In this document: in pieces, positions 17,496 through 26,085 of the stretch | How positions within the stretch are numbered: the stretch's first letter is position 1 | Layout: each line of letters starts with the position of its first letter | Source: Rugamonas fusca | Lineage (GTDB): Bacteria > Pseudomonadota > Gammaproteobacteria > Burkholderiales > Burkholderiaceae_D | Assembly: GCF_014042365.1 (NCBI RefSeq) | Contig: NZ_JACEZS010000010.1 | Span: 124,001-188,000 of the forward strand | Direction: 5' to 3' | DNA length: 64,000 bases | The notes under the pieces: generated by a model | The model's input: only the letters and a program-made list of their open reading frames with translations | What the model was told of the DNA's origin: nothing | Database searches by the model: none | Position numbers and translations under genes: made by a program

Positions 17496-17642
17496 TCAGA
17501 CACCCCGTCCGCTGATCAGGCGCAGCAGCACCATGACGATGGCGACCACCAGCAGGATGTGGATGAAGCCGCCGATGGTGTAGGAACTGACGACGCCCAG
17601 CAGCCAGAGGACGAGCAGGATGACGGCAATGGTATAGAGCAT
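17496..17642 (-). CDS. Lmo0937-family small membrane protein
   Basis: A 48-residue peptide (MLYTIAVILLVLWLLGVV...IHILLVVAIVMVLLRLISG) with two membrane segments joined by a short Gly-containing turn. It matches the Lmo0937 family of stress-linked small membrane proteins. The start is supported by AAGGA 9 bases upstream. A perfect copy of the stress dyad (17761-17776) lies 118 bases before the start. Confidence 0.8.
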   Translation of the reverse strand: MLYTIAVILLVLWLLGVVSSYTIGGFIHILLVVAIVMVLLRLISGRGV

Positions 17643-17760
17643 GATGGAGTCCTTCGCGTTGGGTGAGCGCCCGGCGCAAGCCGGCGCGCTGGATGGCGCG
17701 GCCCTGTCGCCGGCCGTGCCCTGTATGACTAGGATTCTCCCCTTGGCACCGCACGTGGTC

Positions 17761-17776
17761 TGTACGGTGCCGTACA
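17761..17776 (-). promoter_or_regulatory. stress-regulon dyad, perfect copy
   Basis: TGTACGGTGCCGTACA is a perfect TGTACG-N4-CGTACA palindrome and the best example of the element. It lies in the 156-base gap upstream of the Lmo0937 gene and downstream of the glycine-zipper gene end. Confidence 0.65.
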
Positions 17777-17798
17777 CGCGCGCGGGCGCGTCAGCCCG

Positions 17799-18485
17799 TC
17801 AGCGTTCCGCGCGCAGCGTGCCGTTGACAATGCGCACCGGCTCGCCGGCGCGCCAGTTGCCGGCCGATGCCAGGTGCACGTTGCGGGTGCGGCCATCGTC
17901 CATGCGCACCACGACGTTGTAGCTGCTGGTGGACTTCATGTTGCCTTCGATCTGGTTGCCCGCCACCGCGCCGCCGACGGCGCCGGCGATGGTGGCCAGC
18001 TGGCGGCCATGGCCGCCGCCCACCTGGTTGCCCAGCAGGCCGCCCAGCACGGCGCCGCCGGCCGCGCCCAGGCCGCTGCCCTGGCCGCGCGTGTGCACTT
18101 CGTGGATGGCGGCGATCACGCCGCAGTTGCGGCAGTGCGGCGCCGGCGCGGCGGCCGACGTTGGCGCAGAGGCGGCGGGCGGGGCGGCTGGCGGCGCAGC
18201 GGGCGCCGGCGGCTGGGTCGCCGCCAGCGTCACCGGCTGGGCCGCTGACTGGGCCAGCATGGGATCGGTGCTGGGCTGGGCCAGAGGGGCAGGCGCCCCC
18301 GGCGGCGGGACGGCCGGCGCGGGGTGCTGGATGGCCGGCACGGGCTGGTAGCCGCTGCCCGAGGACGACGGCAGCCAGCCCAGGATGGCGGCCGTGCCGA
18401 CACTGCAGAACAGCACGACGGCCACGGCGGCGACGATAAGAATGGGATGGGTGACCTGCCGGGCCGAGGCTTCGTGTATGTGCAT
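17799..18485 (-). CDS. glycine-zipper 2TM domain protein
   Basis: A 228-residue protein. It has one N-terminal membrane segment (16-38, ILIVAAVAVVLFCSVGTAAILGW), a long Pro/Ala-rich linker (45-115) and a glycine-zipper domain (130-180, GAAGGAVLGGLLGNQVGGGHGR...IAGAVGGAVAGNQIE) with a small beta domain at the end. The family (SlyB-like) acts in the outer membrane or periplasm during envelope stress. A CRNC motif near 117 is unusual. It is a paralogue of the gene at 26086-26547, from the zipper to the end. A stress dyad lies 82 bases upstream. Confidence 0.85.
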   Translation of the reverse strand: MHIHEASARQVTHPILIVAAVAVVLFCSVGTAAILGWLPSSSGSGYQPVPAIQHPAPAVPPPGAPAPLAQPSTDPMLAQSAAQPVTLAATQPPAPAAPPAAPPAASAPTSAAAPAPHCRNCGVIAAIHEVHTRGQGSGLGAAGGAVLGGLLGNQVGGGHGRQLATIAGAVGGAVAGNQIEGNMKSTSSYNVVVRMDDGRTRNVHLASAGNWRAGEPVRIVNGTLRAER

Positions 18486-18566
18486 GACGCTTCCTGGGTG
18501 GATGGGTGGCGGCTTGCATGCCGCTATCAGAATGCAGCGATTTTCCTCCGTTGCCAGTCCCGCTTC

Positions 18567-18582
18567 TGTGCGTCAGCGTACA
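18567..18582 (-). promoter_or_regulatory. stress-regulon dyad
   Basis: TGTGCG-TCAG-CGTACA fits both half-sites of TGTRCG-N4-CGYACA. It lies between the osmB-like gene end (18616) and the start of the glycine-zipper gene (18485). Confidence 0.6.
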
Positions 18583-18615
18583 TACGGGGCGCAAATCGTG
18601 GCGTGCGGCCGGCCC

Positions 18616-18837
18616 TTAATGTCGCTTGTCGATCTGGTTGCCGATCACGCCGCCGACGGCGGCCCCGCCCACCGTGCCGACCGAGCTGCCATTGGTCAGG
18701 ACCGAGCCGGCCACGGCGCCCACGCCGGCCCCCACGGCCGTGTTGCGGTCGCGCGTGGACATGCCCGAGCAGGCGCCCAGGCCCACCGTGCCGATCAGCA
18801 TCGCCGTGGTGGCGATCAGTTTCACTGTGCTAGCCAT
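18616..18837 (-). CDS. osmB: OsmB-like glycine-zipper lipoprotein
   Basis: A 73-residue lipoprotein closely resembling E. coli OsmB across its length: signal peptide and lipobox ending at C23 (GLGACSG), then TRDRNTAVGAGVGAVAGSV and the zipper GGAAVGGVIGNQIDK. OsmB is an osmotically induced outer-membrane lipoprotein of unknown role. The start is fixed by AAGGAG 7 bases upstream. A stress dyad sits at 18912-18927. Confidence 0.85.
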   Translation of the reverse strand: MASTVKLIATTAMLIGTVGLGACSGMSTRDRNTAVGAGVGAVAGSVLTNGSSVGTVGGAAVGGVIGNQIDKRH

Positions 18838-18911
18838 GATGTTCTCCTTGCAGCGGGCGGGCGCCCGCCTGTGATGATGGTTGCAGGCTACGGCGGATCG
18901 GGCCGGCAGTC

Positions 18912-18927
18912 GGTACGCCAGCACACA
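18912..18927 (-). promoter_or_regulatory. stress-regulon dyad (weaker copy)
   Basis: GGTACG-CCAG-CACACA reads on the plus strand with two mismatches to TGTRCG-N4-CGYACA. It lies 75 bases before the osmB start and just beyond the AsmA stop. Confidence 0.45.
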
Positions 18928-18936
18928 TAGGGGCAG

Positions 18937-20937
18937 TCAGTGGCGCGCTTGCGCCAGCAGCGGCGCGCAGCCGCTGACGGCCGTGCCGCCGGGGCCGGCG
19001 TTGACCAGCGGCAGGATGGCGGCCACCGGCGCCACGATCGCCAGCGCCAGCGCGCCGCCGGCGCGCAGCGCCAGCACGCCCTTGTCCACGCTCACGTCGG
19101 GTTGCTTGAAGGTGCCGCGCACGTAGATGGGGGCGCGCAGCGAGAACACGCGCAAGCCCTTGCTGTCGGGCTTGAGCGTCAAGTCCAGCTTTTCCTGCGC
19201 CAGGCTGATGGTGCCGCTGACGTTGACGGTGGCGTCCTCGGTGTCGACCACGAACTGGCGCGTATGCATCAGGCCGTTGCTGACGCCAAAGTCCGTCAGC
19301 ATGCAGTTGAGCCTGACCTGCTTGTCGCCAAACAGCTTGGCCAGCACCACGTTGCCGATGTTTAGCCCCATCTCCTCCAGCAACAGCTTGCTCACGCTGC
19401 CCTGGTTGATCACGGTGCGCAGCTCGCCATTGGAGGTGGCCAGCAGGCTGGCCACGGAGTTGCCGGTGGCGGACAGGCTGGCGTCGCCGTTCAGCTCGCC
19501 CATGCTGGTACCCTTGACAGCCAGCGCCGGGAACAACTGCTGGAGCTGGAGATGGCGGGCGCTGGCCTTGAGCGTGCCTTGCAGCGCGTGCGGCGTGCGC
19601 TGGCCGCTGCCGTCGAGCCGGATGTCGGAACTGAGTTTGCCGCCGGCCACGTCGAACGTCAGCGGCGCCAGCGTCAGCACGCCGTCGCGCAGGCGCAACG
19701 CCGTGTCGAGGTTGTGGATGGGCAGCTCGTGCTCGCGCACGATGCGCCGGGCCTGGAAGCGCACGTCGGCGTCGATGCTGGTCCAGCGTTCCGTCTTGAA
19801 CGATTCCACCGGCAGCACCTTGTCGCCCGGCTGGACCGGCGCCACGCCGCGGGCCCGCTTGCTGGCGTTGGAGTCGGCGCCGATCAGCGGCGCCAGGTCG
19901 GAAAACTGCAGCAGGCTGGAATGGACGGCGCCCGTCAGTAGCGGCCGCTTGCCGCCGGTGCGAAACGCCAGGTCGCCGCCGATGTCGCTGGCGCCCACCT
20001 TGCCCGTGAACTGGTCGTAATGCCAGTCGCTGGCGTGCGGGCCGAGGCTGGCGCGCAAATGGCCGGCCGTGCGGAAGGCTGGCGTTTCCGGCAGCAGCAC
20101 GCCGGTCAGGCCATACAGCCGCGCCATGCTGGCGCCGGCCACCTGCAGTTGCAGGTCGAGCGCGGCCAGTTCCGTGGGCTTGGTCAGGGTGCCGGTGACG
20201 CGGATGTCGGTGGCGCCCACCGTCAAGCGGGCCGTGAGCGGATAGGGTTGCAATTGCTGCTGCAGCGACAGCACGGCGCCGGCCTTGCCGTCGCCCTGCA
20301 CGGGCTGGCCGTTCCACTGGCCGCGCAAGCGCCACGCGACGCCGTAGCGCGGGTCGGTGGCCAGCGTGTCGACCTCGGCGGTGGCATCGGCCCTGGTCAG
20401 CGCGTCCGTGTAGTGCACCGTGCCCTTGGAGAACACCACCTGCCGCAATTGCAGGCGCCAGGGCGACGGCTGCTCGGCTGGCCGGAAGGTCCAGTTGTCG
20501 TGGCCTTGCGCGTCGCGCCGCAGCGCCACGGCCGGCGTGTCGAAACGCAGCACGGGAATCACGATGCGGTGTGCGAGCAGCGGCAGCAGCTCCAGCGTGA
20601 ACGCGAACTGGCGCACGCTGGCCATGTCGTCCGCGCCGCCGGCCGCCGGCATGGCCGCGGGGTTGCCCAGGTGGACATCGTTGGCCACCAGGTGGGGCAG
20701 GGGCAGGTAGTCGCGCCAGCTGGTGTCGGCCGCCGTGTGGCCCTGGCGTTCCCACGTCAGCCGCAGGTCGCCGCGGATGGCGAACGGGCGGCCCAGCGCC
20801 TCGCCCACGCGCGCGTCCAGCCAGGGCCGGGCGCTGTTCCAGTCCACGTTGAGCAGCACGGCCACGGCCAGCGCCGGCACGGCGAGGGCCACGGCGGCGA
20901 CAGTCAGGGCGATACGGGCGGGACGGGACAGGGACAT
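18937..20937 (-). CDS. AsmA-family inner membrane protein
   Basis: A 666-residue AsmA-type protein: one N-terminal membrane anchor (8-30, IALTVAAVALAVPALAVAVLL), the LNVDWNSARPWLDARVGEALGR segment typical of the family, and a long periplasmic beta-rich part with the conserved C-terminal AsmA domain (about 420-610, with GMSTMGEL-like and LAQEKLDLTLKPDSKGLRVFSLRAPI). AsmA-like proteins form bridges that move phospholipids across the periplasm or influence outer-membrane assembly. It is divergent from the DUF4398 gene and could share the dyad at 21105-21120. Confidence 0.88.
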   Translation of the reverse strand: MSLSRPARIALTVAAVALAVPALAVAVLLNVDWNSARPWLDARVGEALGRPFAIRGDLRLTWERQGHTAADTSWRDYLPLPHLVANDVHLGNPAAMPAAGGADDMASVRQFAFTLELLPLLAHRIVIPVLRFDTPAVALRRDAQGHDNWTFRPAEQPSPWRLQLRQVVFSKGTVHYTDALTRADATAEVDTLATDPRYGVAWRLRGQWNGQPVQGDGKAGAVLSLQQQLQPYPLTARLTVGATDIRVTGTLTKPTELAALDLQLQVAGASMARLYGLTGVLLPETPAFRTAGHLRASLGPHASDWHYDQFTGKVGASDIGGDLAFRTGGKRPLLTGAVHSSLLQFSDLAPLIGADSNASKRARGVAPVQPGDKVLPVESFKTERWTSIDADVRFQARRIVREHELPIHNLDTALRLRDGVLTLAPLTFDVAGGKLSSDIRLDGSGQRTPHALQGTLKASARHLQLQQLFPALAVKGTSMGELNGDASLSATGNSVASLLATSNGELRTVINQGSVSKLLLEEMGLNIGNVVLAKLFGDKQVRLNCMLTDFGVSNGLMHTRQFVVDTEDATVNVSGTISLAQEKLDLTLKPDSKGLRVFSLRAPIYVRGTFKQPDVSVDKGVLALRAGGALALAIVAPVAAILPLVNAGPGGTAVSGCAPLLAQARH

Positions 20938-21104
20938 GCGCGGCTTTCATGGTTGTTGAGCGCGCGAGGATAGCGTCTTTGGCCCCGTTTGGGTATGGGG
21001 GCAGGCCAGGCAAGGCCGCTGCGGCGGGCGCGCGCTGGAGCCCACGGTGCACAGCCTACACCTGCGCGCACGGTGGCGGCGCGGCATTGGGGCGCCGGGA
21101 ACTA

Positions 21105-21120
21105 TGTGCGGCAACGTACC
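21105..21120 (+). promoter_or_regulatory. stress-regulon dyad
   Basis: TGTGCG-GCAA-CGTACC has one mismatch to TGTRCG-N4-CGYACA. It lies 85 bases before the DUF4398 gene in the 267-base gap shared with asmA. Nothing else in that gap was identified. Confidence 0.55.
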
Positions 21121-21205
21121 GAATCCGGCTCGACATGGGCCTATAAGGGTAGGTATTGTGGCCGCGCTGACGCAGGCGGCCCTCCACGTGATAAGGAGAA
21201 TGAAC

Positions 21206-21604
21206 ATGCGTACTAGTGAATCGGACAAGCGGCGCTGGCCGGCGCTGGCCGGGGCAGCCTTGCTGGCCACATGCGCCGGCTGTGCCAGCCAGAAGACGCC
21301 GGCCACGGCCGACGTGGCCGCCTCGCGCGCGGCCGTGAACAGCGCGGCGATCGCGGGTGCCGGCGAACTGGCGCCCGACGAGATGCAGGCCGCGCGCGAC
21401 AAGCTGCAGCGCGCCAACCAGGCGCTGGCGGCCAAGGATTACCGCACGGCCGAGAACCTGGCCGTGCAAGCCCAGGCGGATGCCAACCTGGCGCAAAGCA
21501 AGGCCAGCGCCGGCAAGGCCAGCACGGCCGCCGCCCAGCTGCAGGACAGCATCCGTGCGCTGCGCGATGAAATCGAGCGCAACCGCAGCACCCAACAGCA
21601 GTAA
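21206..21604 (+). CDS. DUF4398 lipoprotein
   Basis: A 132-residue lipoprotein (lipobox ending at C26, ATCAGCA) with the helical DUF4398 domain at about 35-120, containing the LAPDEMQAARDKLQRANQAL and YRTAENLAVQAQADANLAQSKA repeats of the family. The second of two Met codons (21206) is chosen because AAGGAG is 7 bases away, against 1 base for 21200. It is followed after 51 bases by a DUF4398-OmpA gene, and both may be one operon under the dyad. Confidence 0.82.
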   Translation: MRTSESDKRRWPALAGAALLATCAGCASQKTPATADVAASRAAVNSAAIAGAGELAPDEMQAARDKLQRANQALAAKDYRTAENLAVQAQADANLAQSKASAGKASTAAAQLQDSIRALRDEIERNRSTQQQ

Positions 21605-21655
21605 CAGTGACAGTGATGCAGGGCGCCAACGCTGGCGCCAACCAAGGAGAACATC

Positions 21656-22543
21656 ATGAAAAAAATCATCATGCACCACACGCATGGCATACCGGCCGCG
21701 TTCGCGCTGTCGGTGCTGATGGCGGCGTGCGCCAGCACGCCCACCACCACCAGCCTGCTCGACCAGGCCCGTGGCGACTACCTGGCCGCCCAGGGCAATC
21801 CGGCCGTGGCGCGCGATGCGCCGGCCGAGCTGCAACAGGCGACCGAGGCGCTCGACCGCGCCAACGCGGCCGCCGCTCACCACGACAGCCTGAACACCAT
21901 CGACAGCCTGGCCTATGCGGCCAAGCAGCGCATCGCGGCCGCGCAGGAAGTGGCGCGCCAGAAGGCGGCCGAGCGCCAGATGGCCGACGCCGCCGGCCAG
22001 CGCGACCAGATGCTGGTGCAGGAGCGCACGCAGGAGGCTGACCAGCAGCGTCTGAAGGCCCAGCAAGCCCAGGCCCAGGCGCAAAGCGCCAACGCCCAGG
22101 CCCAGGCCGCCAACGCCCAGGCCAGCGCGCTGCAGCAGGAACTGGCCGACCTCAAGGCCAAGCAGACCGACCGCGGCCTGGTGATCACGTTTGGCGACGT
22201 GCTGTTCAATGTCGACCAGGCCGAGCTCAGCGCGCAAGGTATGCGCACGGCCGAGCGGCTGGCCGATGTGCTGCGCCAGCAGCCGGCCAGCAGTGTGCTG
22301 GTGGAAGGGTTCACCGACAGCACCGGCAGCGCGGCCCACAACCTGGAGTTGTCGCAGCGGCGCGCCGAGGCCGTGCGCAACGCGCTGGCCAGTATGGGTA
22401 TTTCGCCCGATCGCATCGCCACGCGCGGCTATGGCGAGGCCTATCCCGTGGCCAGCAATGACAACGCCGGCAACCGCCAGCTGAACCGGCGGGTCGAGAT
22501 CGTGCTGTCGCAGGACGGCGCGCCGATCGCCAACCGCCATTGA
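21656..22543 (+). CDS. OmpA-family peptidoglycan-binding lipoprotein with DUF4398
   Basis: A 295-residue lipoprotein: signal and lipobox ending at C25 (MAACAST), a DUF4398-like helical part (30-100), a long Gln/Ala coiled coil (100-170, repeats of QAQAANAQA) and a C-terminal OmpA domain (about 180-285, TFGDVLFNVDQAELS...VEGFTDSTGSAAHNLELSQRRAEAV) that binds peptidoglycan. The conserved NxxLSxxRA and GYGE residues are present. It probably spans from outer membrane to cell wall. Confidence 0.9.
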   Translation: MKKIIMHHTHGIPAAFALSVLMAACASTPTTTSLLDQARGDYLAAQGNPAVARDAPAELQQATEALDRANAAAAHHDSLNTIDSLAYAAKQRIAAAQEVARQKAAERQMADAAGQRDQMLVQERTQEADQQRLKAQQAQAQAQSANAQAQAANAQASALQQELADLKAKQTDRGLVITFGDVLFNVDQAELSAQGMRTAERLADVLRQQPASSVLVEGFTDSTGSAAHNLELSQRRAEAVRNALASMGISPDRIATRGYGEAYPVASNDNAGNRQLNRRVEIVLSQDGAPIANRH

Positions 22544-22567
22544 ATCCACATTTTGGAAAGGAAGATC

Positions 22568-23104
22568 ATGGATGACATCCAACCCACGCCGCGTAGCGGC
22601 ATCGACAAGCTGGCCATCCGCGTCGCCGCGGCCCACCTGCAGGACGGCCCCGTCACGGCCGGCTACCAGGGCGACCGCGCGGCCGTGGTGGCATTGCTCA
22701 ACGACGCGCTGGCCACCGAGCTGGTGTGCGTGGCGCGCTACCGGCGCCACTACTACACGGTGACGGGCCGGCAGAACGCGGCCATCAAGGCCGAGTTCCT
22801 GGCCCACGCCCTGCAGGAGCAGGAACACGCGGACTGGCTGGCCGAACGCATCATCCAGCTCAATGGCGAGCCGGATTTCAATCCAGCAACGTTGCTCGCA
22901 CGTAGTCATGCCGAGTATGATGAGTCTGTCGACGTGCAAGCCATGGTGCGGGCCGACCTGATCGCCGAGCGGGTGGCGATCGAATCGTACCGGCAAATGA
23001 TAGAACGGCTGGGCACGGCCGACCCCACCACCACCCATTTGCTGATCAAGATCATGGCGGTGGAAGAAGAACATGCGGACGACATGCGCGATTTGCTCGA
23101 TTGA
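22568..23104 (+). CDS. ferritin-like (bacterioferritin-type) protein
   Basis: A 178-residue four-helix ferritin-like protein. Putative di-iron ligands are seen in ALATELVCVARYRR, LQEQEHADWLAERI, LIAERVAIESYRQ and VEEEHADDM, the spacing used by bacterioferritin-like domains. The start MDDIQPTPRSG follows GGAAAGGAAG. It may store iron or remove peroxide during stress. It lies between OmpA and YqjD-type genes, all on the plus strand. Confidence 0.85.
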   Translation: MDDIQPTPRSGIDKLAIRVAAAHLQDGPVTAGYQGDRAAVVALLNDALATELVCVARYRRHYYTVTGRQNAAIKAEFLAHALQEQEHADWLAERIIQLNGEPDFNPATLLARSHAEYDESVDVQAMVRADLIAERVAIESYRQMIERLGTADPTTTHLLIKIMAVEEEHADDMRDLLD

Positions 23105-23165
23105 GTCCGATCTGCGGTAAGGTAGGGCAGGGTAGTCCTTTCACTCACATTACAGGAGCCTCATC

Positions 23166-23468
23166 ATGCTGGAAAACAATATCAGTACCGTGAACAACGA
23201 CGTCAAGACCCTGGTCAAGGACGCGCAGGCCCTGTTTACGGCCGCCACCGCGCTGACGGGGGAAAAGGCCGAGGAGCTGCGCGGACGCGGCATGCGCGCA
23301 CTGGACACGGCGCTGGCCAAGGCCCACGAGGCCCAGCAGAGCGCGCTCGAGGCGAGCAAGGAAATGGCCAAGTCGGCCGACGTGTACGTGAAGGAAAATC
23401 CGTGGCGCTCGATCGCGCTGGCGGCCGGCGTGGGCTTGCTGGTGGGCGTGATCCTGGGCCGCAAGTAA
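23166..23468 (+). CDS. DUF883 (YqjD/ElaB) family protein
   Basis: A 100-residue protein with a helical N-terminal part (5-70) and one C-terminal membrane segment (about 80-97, WRSIALAAGVGLLVGVILGRK), the C-tail anchor layout of YqjD and ElaB. E. coli YqjD binds ribosomes at the inner membrane in stationary phase. It is followed within 7 bases by a YqjE-like gene. Confidence 0.9.
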   Translation: MLENNISTVNNDVKTLVKDAQALFTAATALTGEKAEELRGRGMRALDTALAKAHEAQQSALEASKEMAKSADVYVKENPWRSIALAAGVGLLVGVILGRK

Positions 23469-23474
23469 TCCATC

Positions 23475-23873
23475 GTGGCCCAGACCGATCCGATGGACAA
23501 GGGGGCGGTGCCGCCGCCAGGGCTGCTCGCGTCGCTGGCGGCCGTGGCGCGCAGCATCCTGGGCCTGGCCCTGTCGCGGCTGGAACTGGCCGCGCTGGAA
23601 CTGGGCGAGGTGCGCAACCACTTGCTGCAACTGGTGGTGGTGTTCGCGCTGGCCGTGGTGGCCGGCTGCTTCGCGCTGGCCTACTTCACCGTCACCATCG
23701 TCTACCTGGCGTGGGACGCGCTGGGCTGGAAAATCCTGCTGATCATGACGGGCGCCTTCGCGCTGGCGGCGCTGGGCCTGGTCCAGTACGCGCGCCGCAT
23801 GATACGCGACGGCAAGCTGTCGCTGACGGCCACCATGGCCGAGCTCAAGTCCGACCGTGACATGCTGCTGTAG
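23475..23873 (+). CDS. phage-holin-like YqjE family membrane protein
   Basis: A 132-residue membrane protein starting at GTG (23475) seven bases after the YqjD stop. Two long membrane segments are visible (about 50-75, LLQLVVVFALAVVAGCFALAYF, and 85-108). The YqjE family is annotated holin-like but here belongs to the chromosomal yqjD-yqjE-yqjK stress set. The tail (MIRDGKLSLTATMAELKSDRDML) is cytoplasmic. Confidence 0.85.
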   Translation: MAQTDPMDKGAVPPPGLLASLAAVARSILGLALSRLELAALELGEVRNHLLQLVVVFALAVVAGCFALAYFTVTIVYLAWDALGWKILLIMTGAFALAALGLVQYARRMIRDGKLSLTATMAELKSDRDMLL

Positions 23874-23884
23874 GCGGAGGAAAC

Positions 23885-24253
23885 ATGACGACACAGACGG
23901 AACAGGCGGCGCTGGCGGCCGACAAGGCGCGCCTGATACGGGAGGGGGAATTGCAGCGCGTCAAGGTGGCCCATGCCAAGGCCCAGCTGGGCATGGCCAT
24001 GCAACCCGAAGCGCTGTGGCACAGCGCCGTGGACCAGGCGTCCGCGCTGGCCCAGGCCAGGCTGGGGGGCTTGCTCTCGCCGGGCGGGCTGAACGCCGCC
24101 AACCTCAAGCGGCTGTTGCCGATCGCGCTGACGGTGGGTTCCTTCATCATGCGCAAGCGCCTGCTCAAGCCGGCGCTGGGCGTGGGGACCGCGGTGGCGC
24201 TGGGCGTGGCCTGGCTGGCGCGCCGCAAGCGCGCGACGGCCAGTGGCGAGTGA
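23885..24253 (+). CDS. YqjK-like protein
   Basis: A 122-residue protein with a basic helical N-terminus (LAADKARLIREGELQRVKVAHAKAQ), and a C-terminal hydrophobic stretch (about 70-115, LPIALTVGSFIMRKRLLKPALGVGTAVALGVAWLARRKR). Position after yqjE and the size fit the YqjK family. It ends where the patatin gene begins. Confidence 0.75.
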   Translation: MTTQTEQAALAADKARLIREGELQRVKVAHAKAQLGMAMQPEALWHSAVDQASALAQARLGGLLSPGGLNAANLKRLLPIALTVGSFIMRKRLLKPALGVGTAVALGVAWLARRKRATASGE

Positions 24254-24269
24254 TCGTGTCGCGTCCCGC

Positions 24270-25430
24270 ATGGCCATGAAAGCGGCAAGCCAGGCTGTCC
24301 AAGCGCCGCAGCAGCGGCCGCTGAATCCGGCGGGCATGCGCGTGGTGCTGGTGCTGCAAGGGGGCGGCGCGCTGGGCGCCTACCAGGCTGGCGTGTTCCA
24401 GGCCCTGCATGAGAGCGGGCTGGCGCCCGACTGGATCGTGGGCACCTCGATCGGCGCCATCAACGCGGCCATCCTGGCCGGCAACGCGCCGGACGTACGG
24501 CTCGAGCGCCTGAGGGCGTTCTGGCACGGCATCGCGCACCGCGACACGGTGGACATGCGCGGCATTCCCGACAGCATGCGCCGCACCAACATCCTGCTGC
24601 AGACCTGGGATACCTTGCTGCGTGGCGTGCCCGGTTTTTTCAAGCCGCGCCACTACTCCCTGTTCCCCACCGGCCTGGCCGTGGCGCCCGAGCAGGCCAG
24701 CTTCTACGACACGAGCGAGCTGGCCCGCACGTTGGGGGAACTGGTCGATTTCGATTACCTCAACGCGCCCGGCGGCACCCGGCTCACCGTCAACGCGCTG
24801 GCCGTCACCAGCGGCACGCTGCGCCGCTTCGACAACCGCGACATGACCGTGCATGCCGACCATATCCGTGCCAGCGGCGCGCTGCCGCCCGGCTTCCCGG
24901 CCGTGCGCATCAATGGCGACCTGTACTGGGACGGCGGCCTGTATTCGAACACCCCGCTCGAGACGGTGCTGGAGGATGCGTGCGCCACCGACACGCTGTG
25001 CTTCATGGTCGACCTGTGGAACGCGCAAGGGCAGGAACCGACCACGCTGGACGAGGTGCAGACGCGGCAAAAGGATGTGACTTTCGCCTCCCGTTCACGG
25101 CGTCACCTCGACGATTATGTGAAAACCCAGCGCATGCGCCAGAAGCTGCGCGAACTGTACCAGGCGCTGCCACCGGGCGCGCAGACGGAACAGACGGCCC
25201 GTGAACTGGAAGCGCTCGGCTGCGACACCACCTTGCACGTGGTGCGCCTGCCCTACGCGGGGCGCGACTGGCACATGGCGGCCAAGGACATCAATTTCTC
25301 GCGCGGTTCGATCGACTGGCGCTGGGAGCAGGGCTATGCCGACGGCATGCGCGCCGTCGGCGCGGCCGCCTGGCTCTCGTTCGTCAGCGAGGATACGCCG
25401 CTGGTCGTGCACGAATTGCCGCCAGCCTGA
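24270..25430 (+). CDS. patatin-like phospholipase (DUF3734)
   Basis: A 386-residue lipid hydrolase. The patatin domain has the oxyanion loop QGGGALGAY, the serine nucleophile in GTSIG and the dyad aspartate in WDGGLYSNTP, so a Ser-Asp dyad is complete. The C-terminus (270-380) is the DUF3734 extension found in proteobacterial patatins that turn over membrane lipids or PHB. The start is uncertain: GTG at 24243 overlaps the YqjK stop, while ATG at 24270 and 24276 have no good ribosome site either. It probably belongs to the plus-strand stress operon. Confidence 0.85.
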   Translation: MAMKAASQAVQAPQQRPLNPAGMRVVLVLQGGGALGAYQAGVFQALHESGLAPDWIVGTSIGAINAAILAGNAPDVRLERLRAFWHGIAHRDTVDMRGIPDSMRRTNILLQTWDTLLRGVPGFFKPRHYSLFPTGLAVAPEQASFYDTSELARTLGELVDFDYLNAPGGTRLTVNALAVTSGTLRRFDNRDMTVHADHIRASGALPPGFPAVRINGDLYWDGGLYSNTPLETVLEDACATDTLCFMVDLWNAQGQEPTTLDEVQTRQKDVTFASRSRRHLDDYVKTQRMRQKLRELYQALPPGAQTEQTARELEALGCDTTLHVVRLPYAGRDWHMAAKDINFSRGSIDWRWEQGYADGMRAVGAAAWLSFVSEDTPLVVHELPPA

Positions 25431-25457
25431 GCGTGCCCCGGTGGCCGCAGACCGGAC

Positions 25458-25883
25458 TCATTCGAGCCGGTTGTTCTCGTCCCGTATCAGCTTGGCGTTG
25501 ACCATGTCGTGCTGGTAGGTGCTGCGCGCCTCCTTCAGGCAGGCGTTGCGCTCGGCCGCCGGCTGCTTCTTGCACGCCAGCGTGGCTTCCTGCAGCGCGG
25601 CCGCGATTTCCTTGCGCACGGTGCGCAACTGGTCGGCGGCGGTGCTGTCGTGCTGGTACCAGCGGCCCGGGTCGCCGTGCGCGATTTCCTTCTGCTGCTG
25701 CTGGGCCACGGCGGGCGGGGTGACGCCTGGCGTGCTGTCCTGCACGGCGGGCGTGGCGCTGTCGCTGGTGGCGGCCGGCGCAGGCGCCGGTGGCTGGGTC
25801 TGGGCGTACGCCGAAGCGCACAGGATGGCGCCCAACAGCAACGGCGCCATGCGCAGGGTCGATAGTGCGATGTGGTTCTTCAT
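25458..25883 (-). CDS. hypothetical exported protein
   Basis: A 141-residue protein with a signal peptide (about 1-27, LLLGAILCASAYAQ), a Pro/Ala/Thr-rich linker and a helical C-terminus with two cysteines (LACKKQPAAERNACLKEA) that could form a disulphide. No family is recognised. It is the third gene of a likely minus-strand operon with the DUF3309 peptide and the glycine-zipper gene. Confidence 0.7.
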   Translation of the reverse strand: MKNHIALSTLRMAPLLLGAILCASAYAQTQPPAPAPAATSDSATPAVQDSTPGVTPPAVAQQQQKEIAHGDPGRWYQHDSTAADQLRTVRKEIAAALQEATLACKKQPAAERNACLKEARSTYQHDMVNAKLIRDENNRLE

Positions 25884-25917
25884 GATGTACCTCCCGTATC
25901 AGGCCGCGTGCGGCCAG

Positions 25918-26070
25918 TCAGAGTCGGCCGGTGAGCAACATGACGAGCAGGACCAGCACCAGCAGCGCCGTGATGCCGCTGGGCGCGTAGCCCCAGTTGC
26001 GGCTGTGGGGCCAGGTGGGCAGGGCGCCGACCAGCAGCAGCACCAGGATTAACAGGATCAGGGTTCCCAT
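25918..26070 (-). CDS. DUF3309 small membrane protein
   Basis: A 50-residue peptide, starting MGTLILLILVLLLVGALPTW, then HSRNWGYAPSG and a second membrane segment LLVLVLLVMLLTGRL. This is the DUF3309 pattern. It lies 15 bases after the glycine-zipper gene and is probably co-transcribed with it. Confidence 0.85.
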   Translation of the reverse strand: MGTLILLILVLLLVGALPTWPHSRNWGYAPSGITALLVLVLLVMLLTGRL

Positions 26071-26085
26071 GTCGCCCTCCTGGCG

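Noticed and set aside
18830..21052. 740-residue open frame opposite and offset to AsmA
   Set aside because: It is arginine/alanine-rich shadow coding of the high-GC asmA gene, with no signal peptide or domain.
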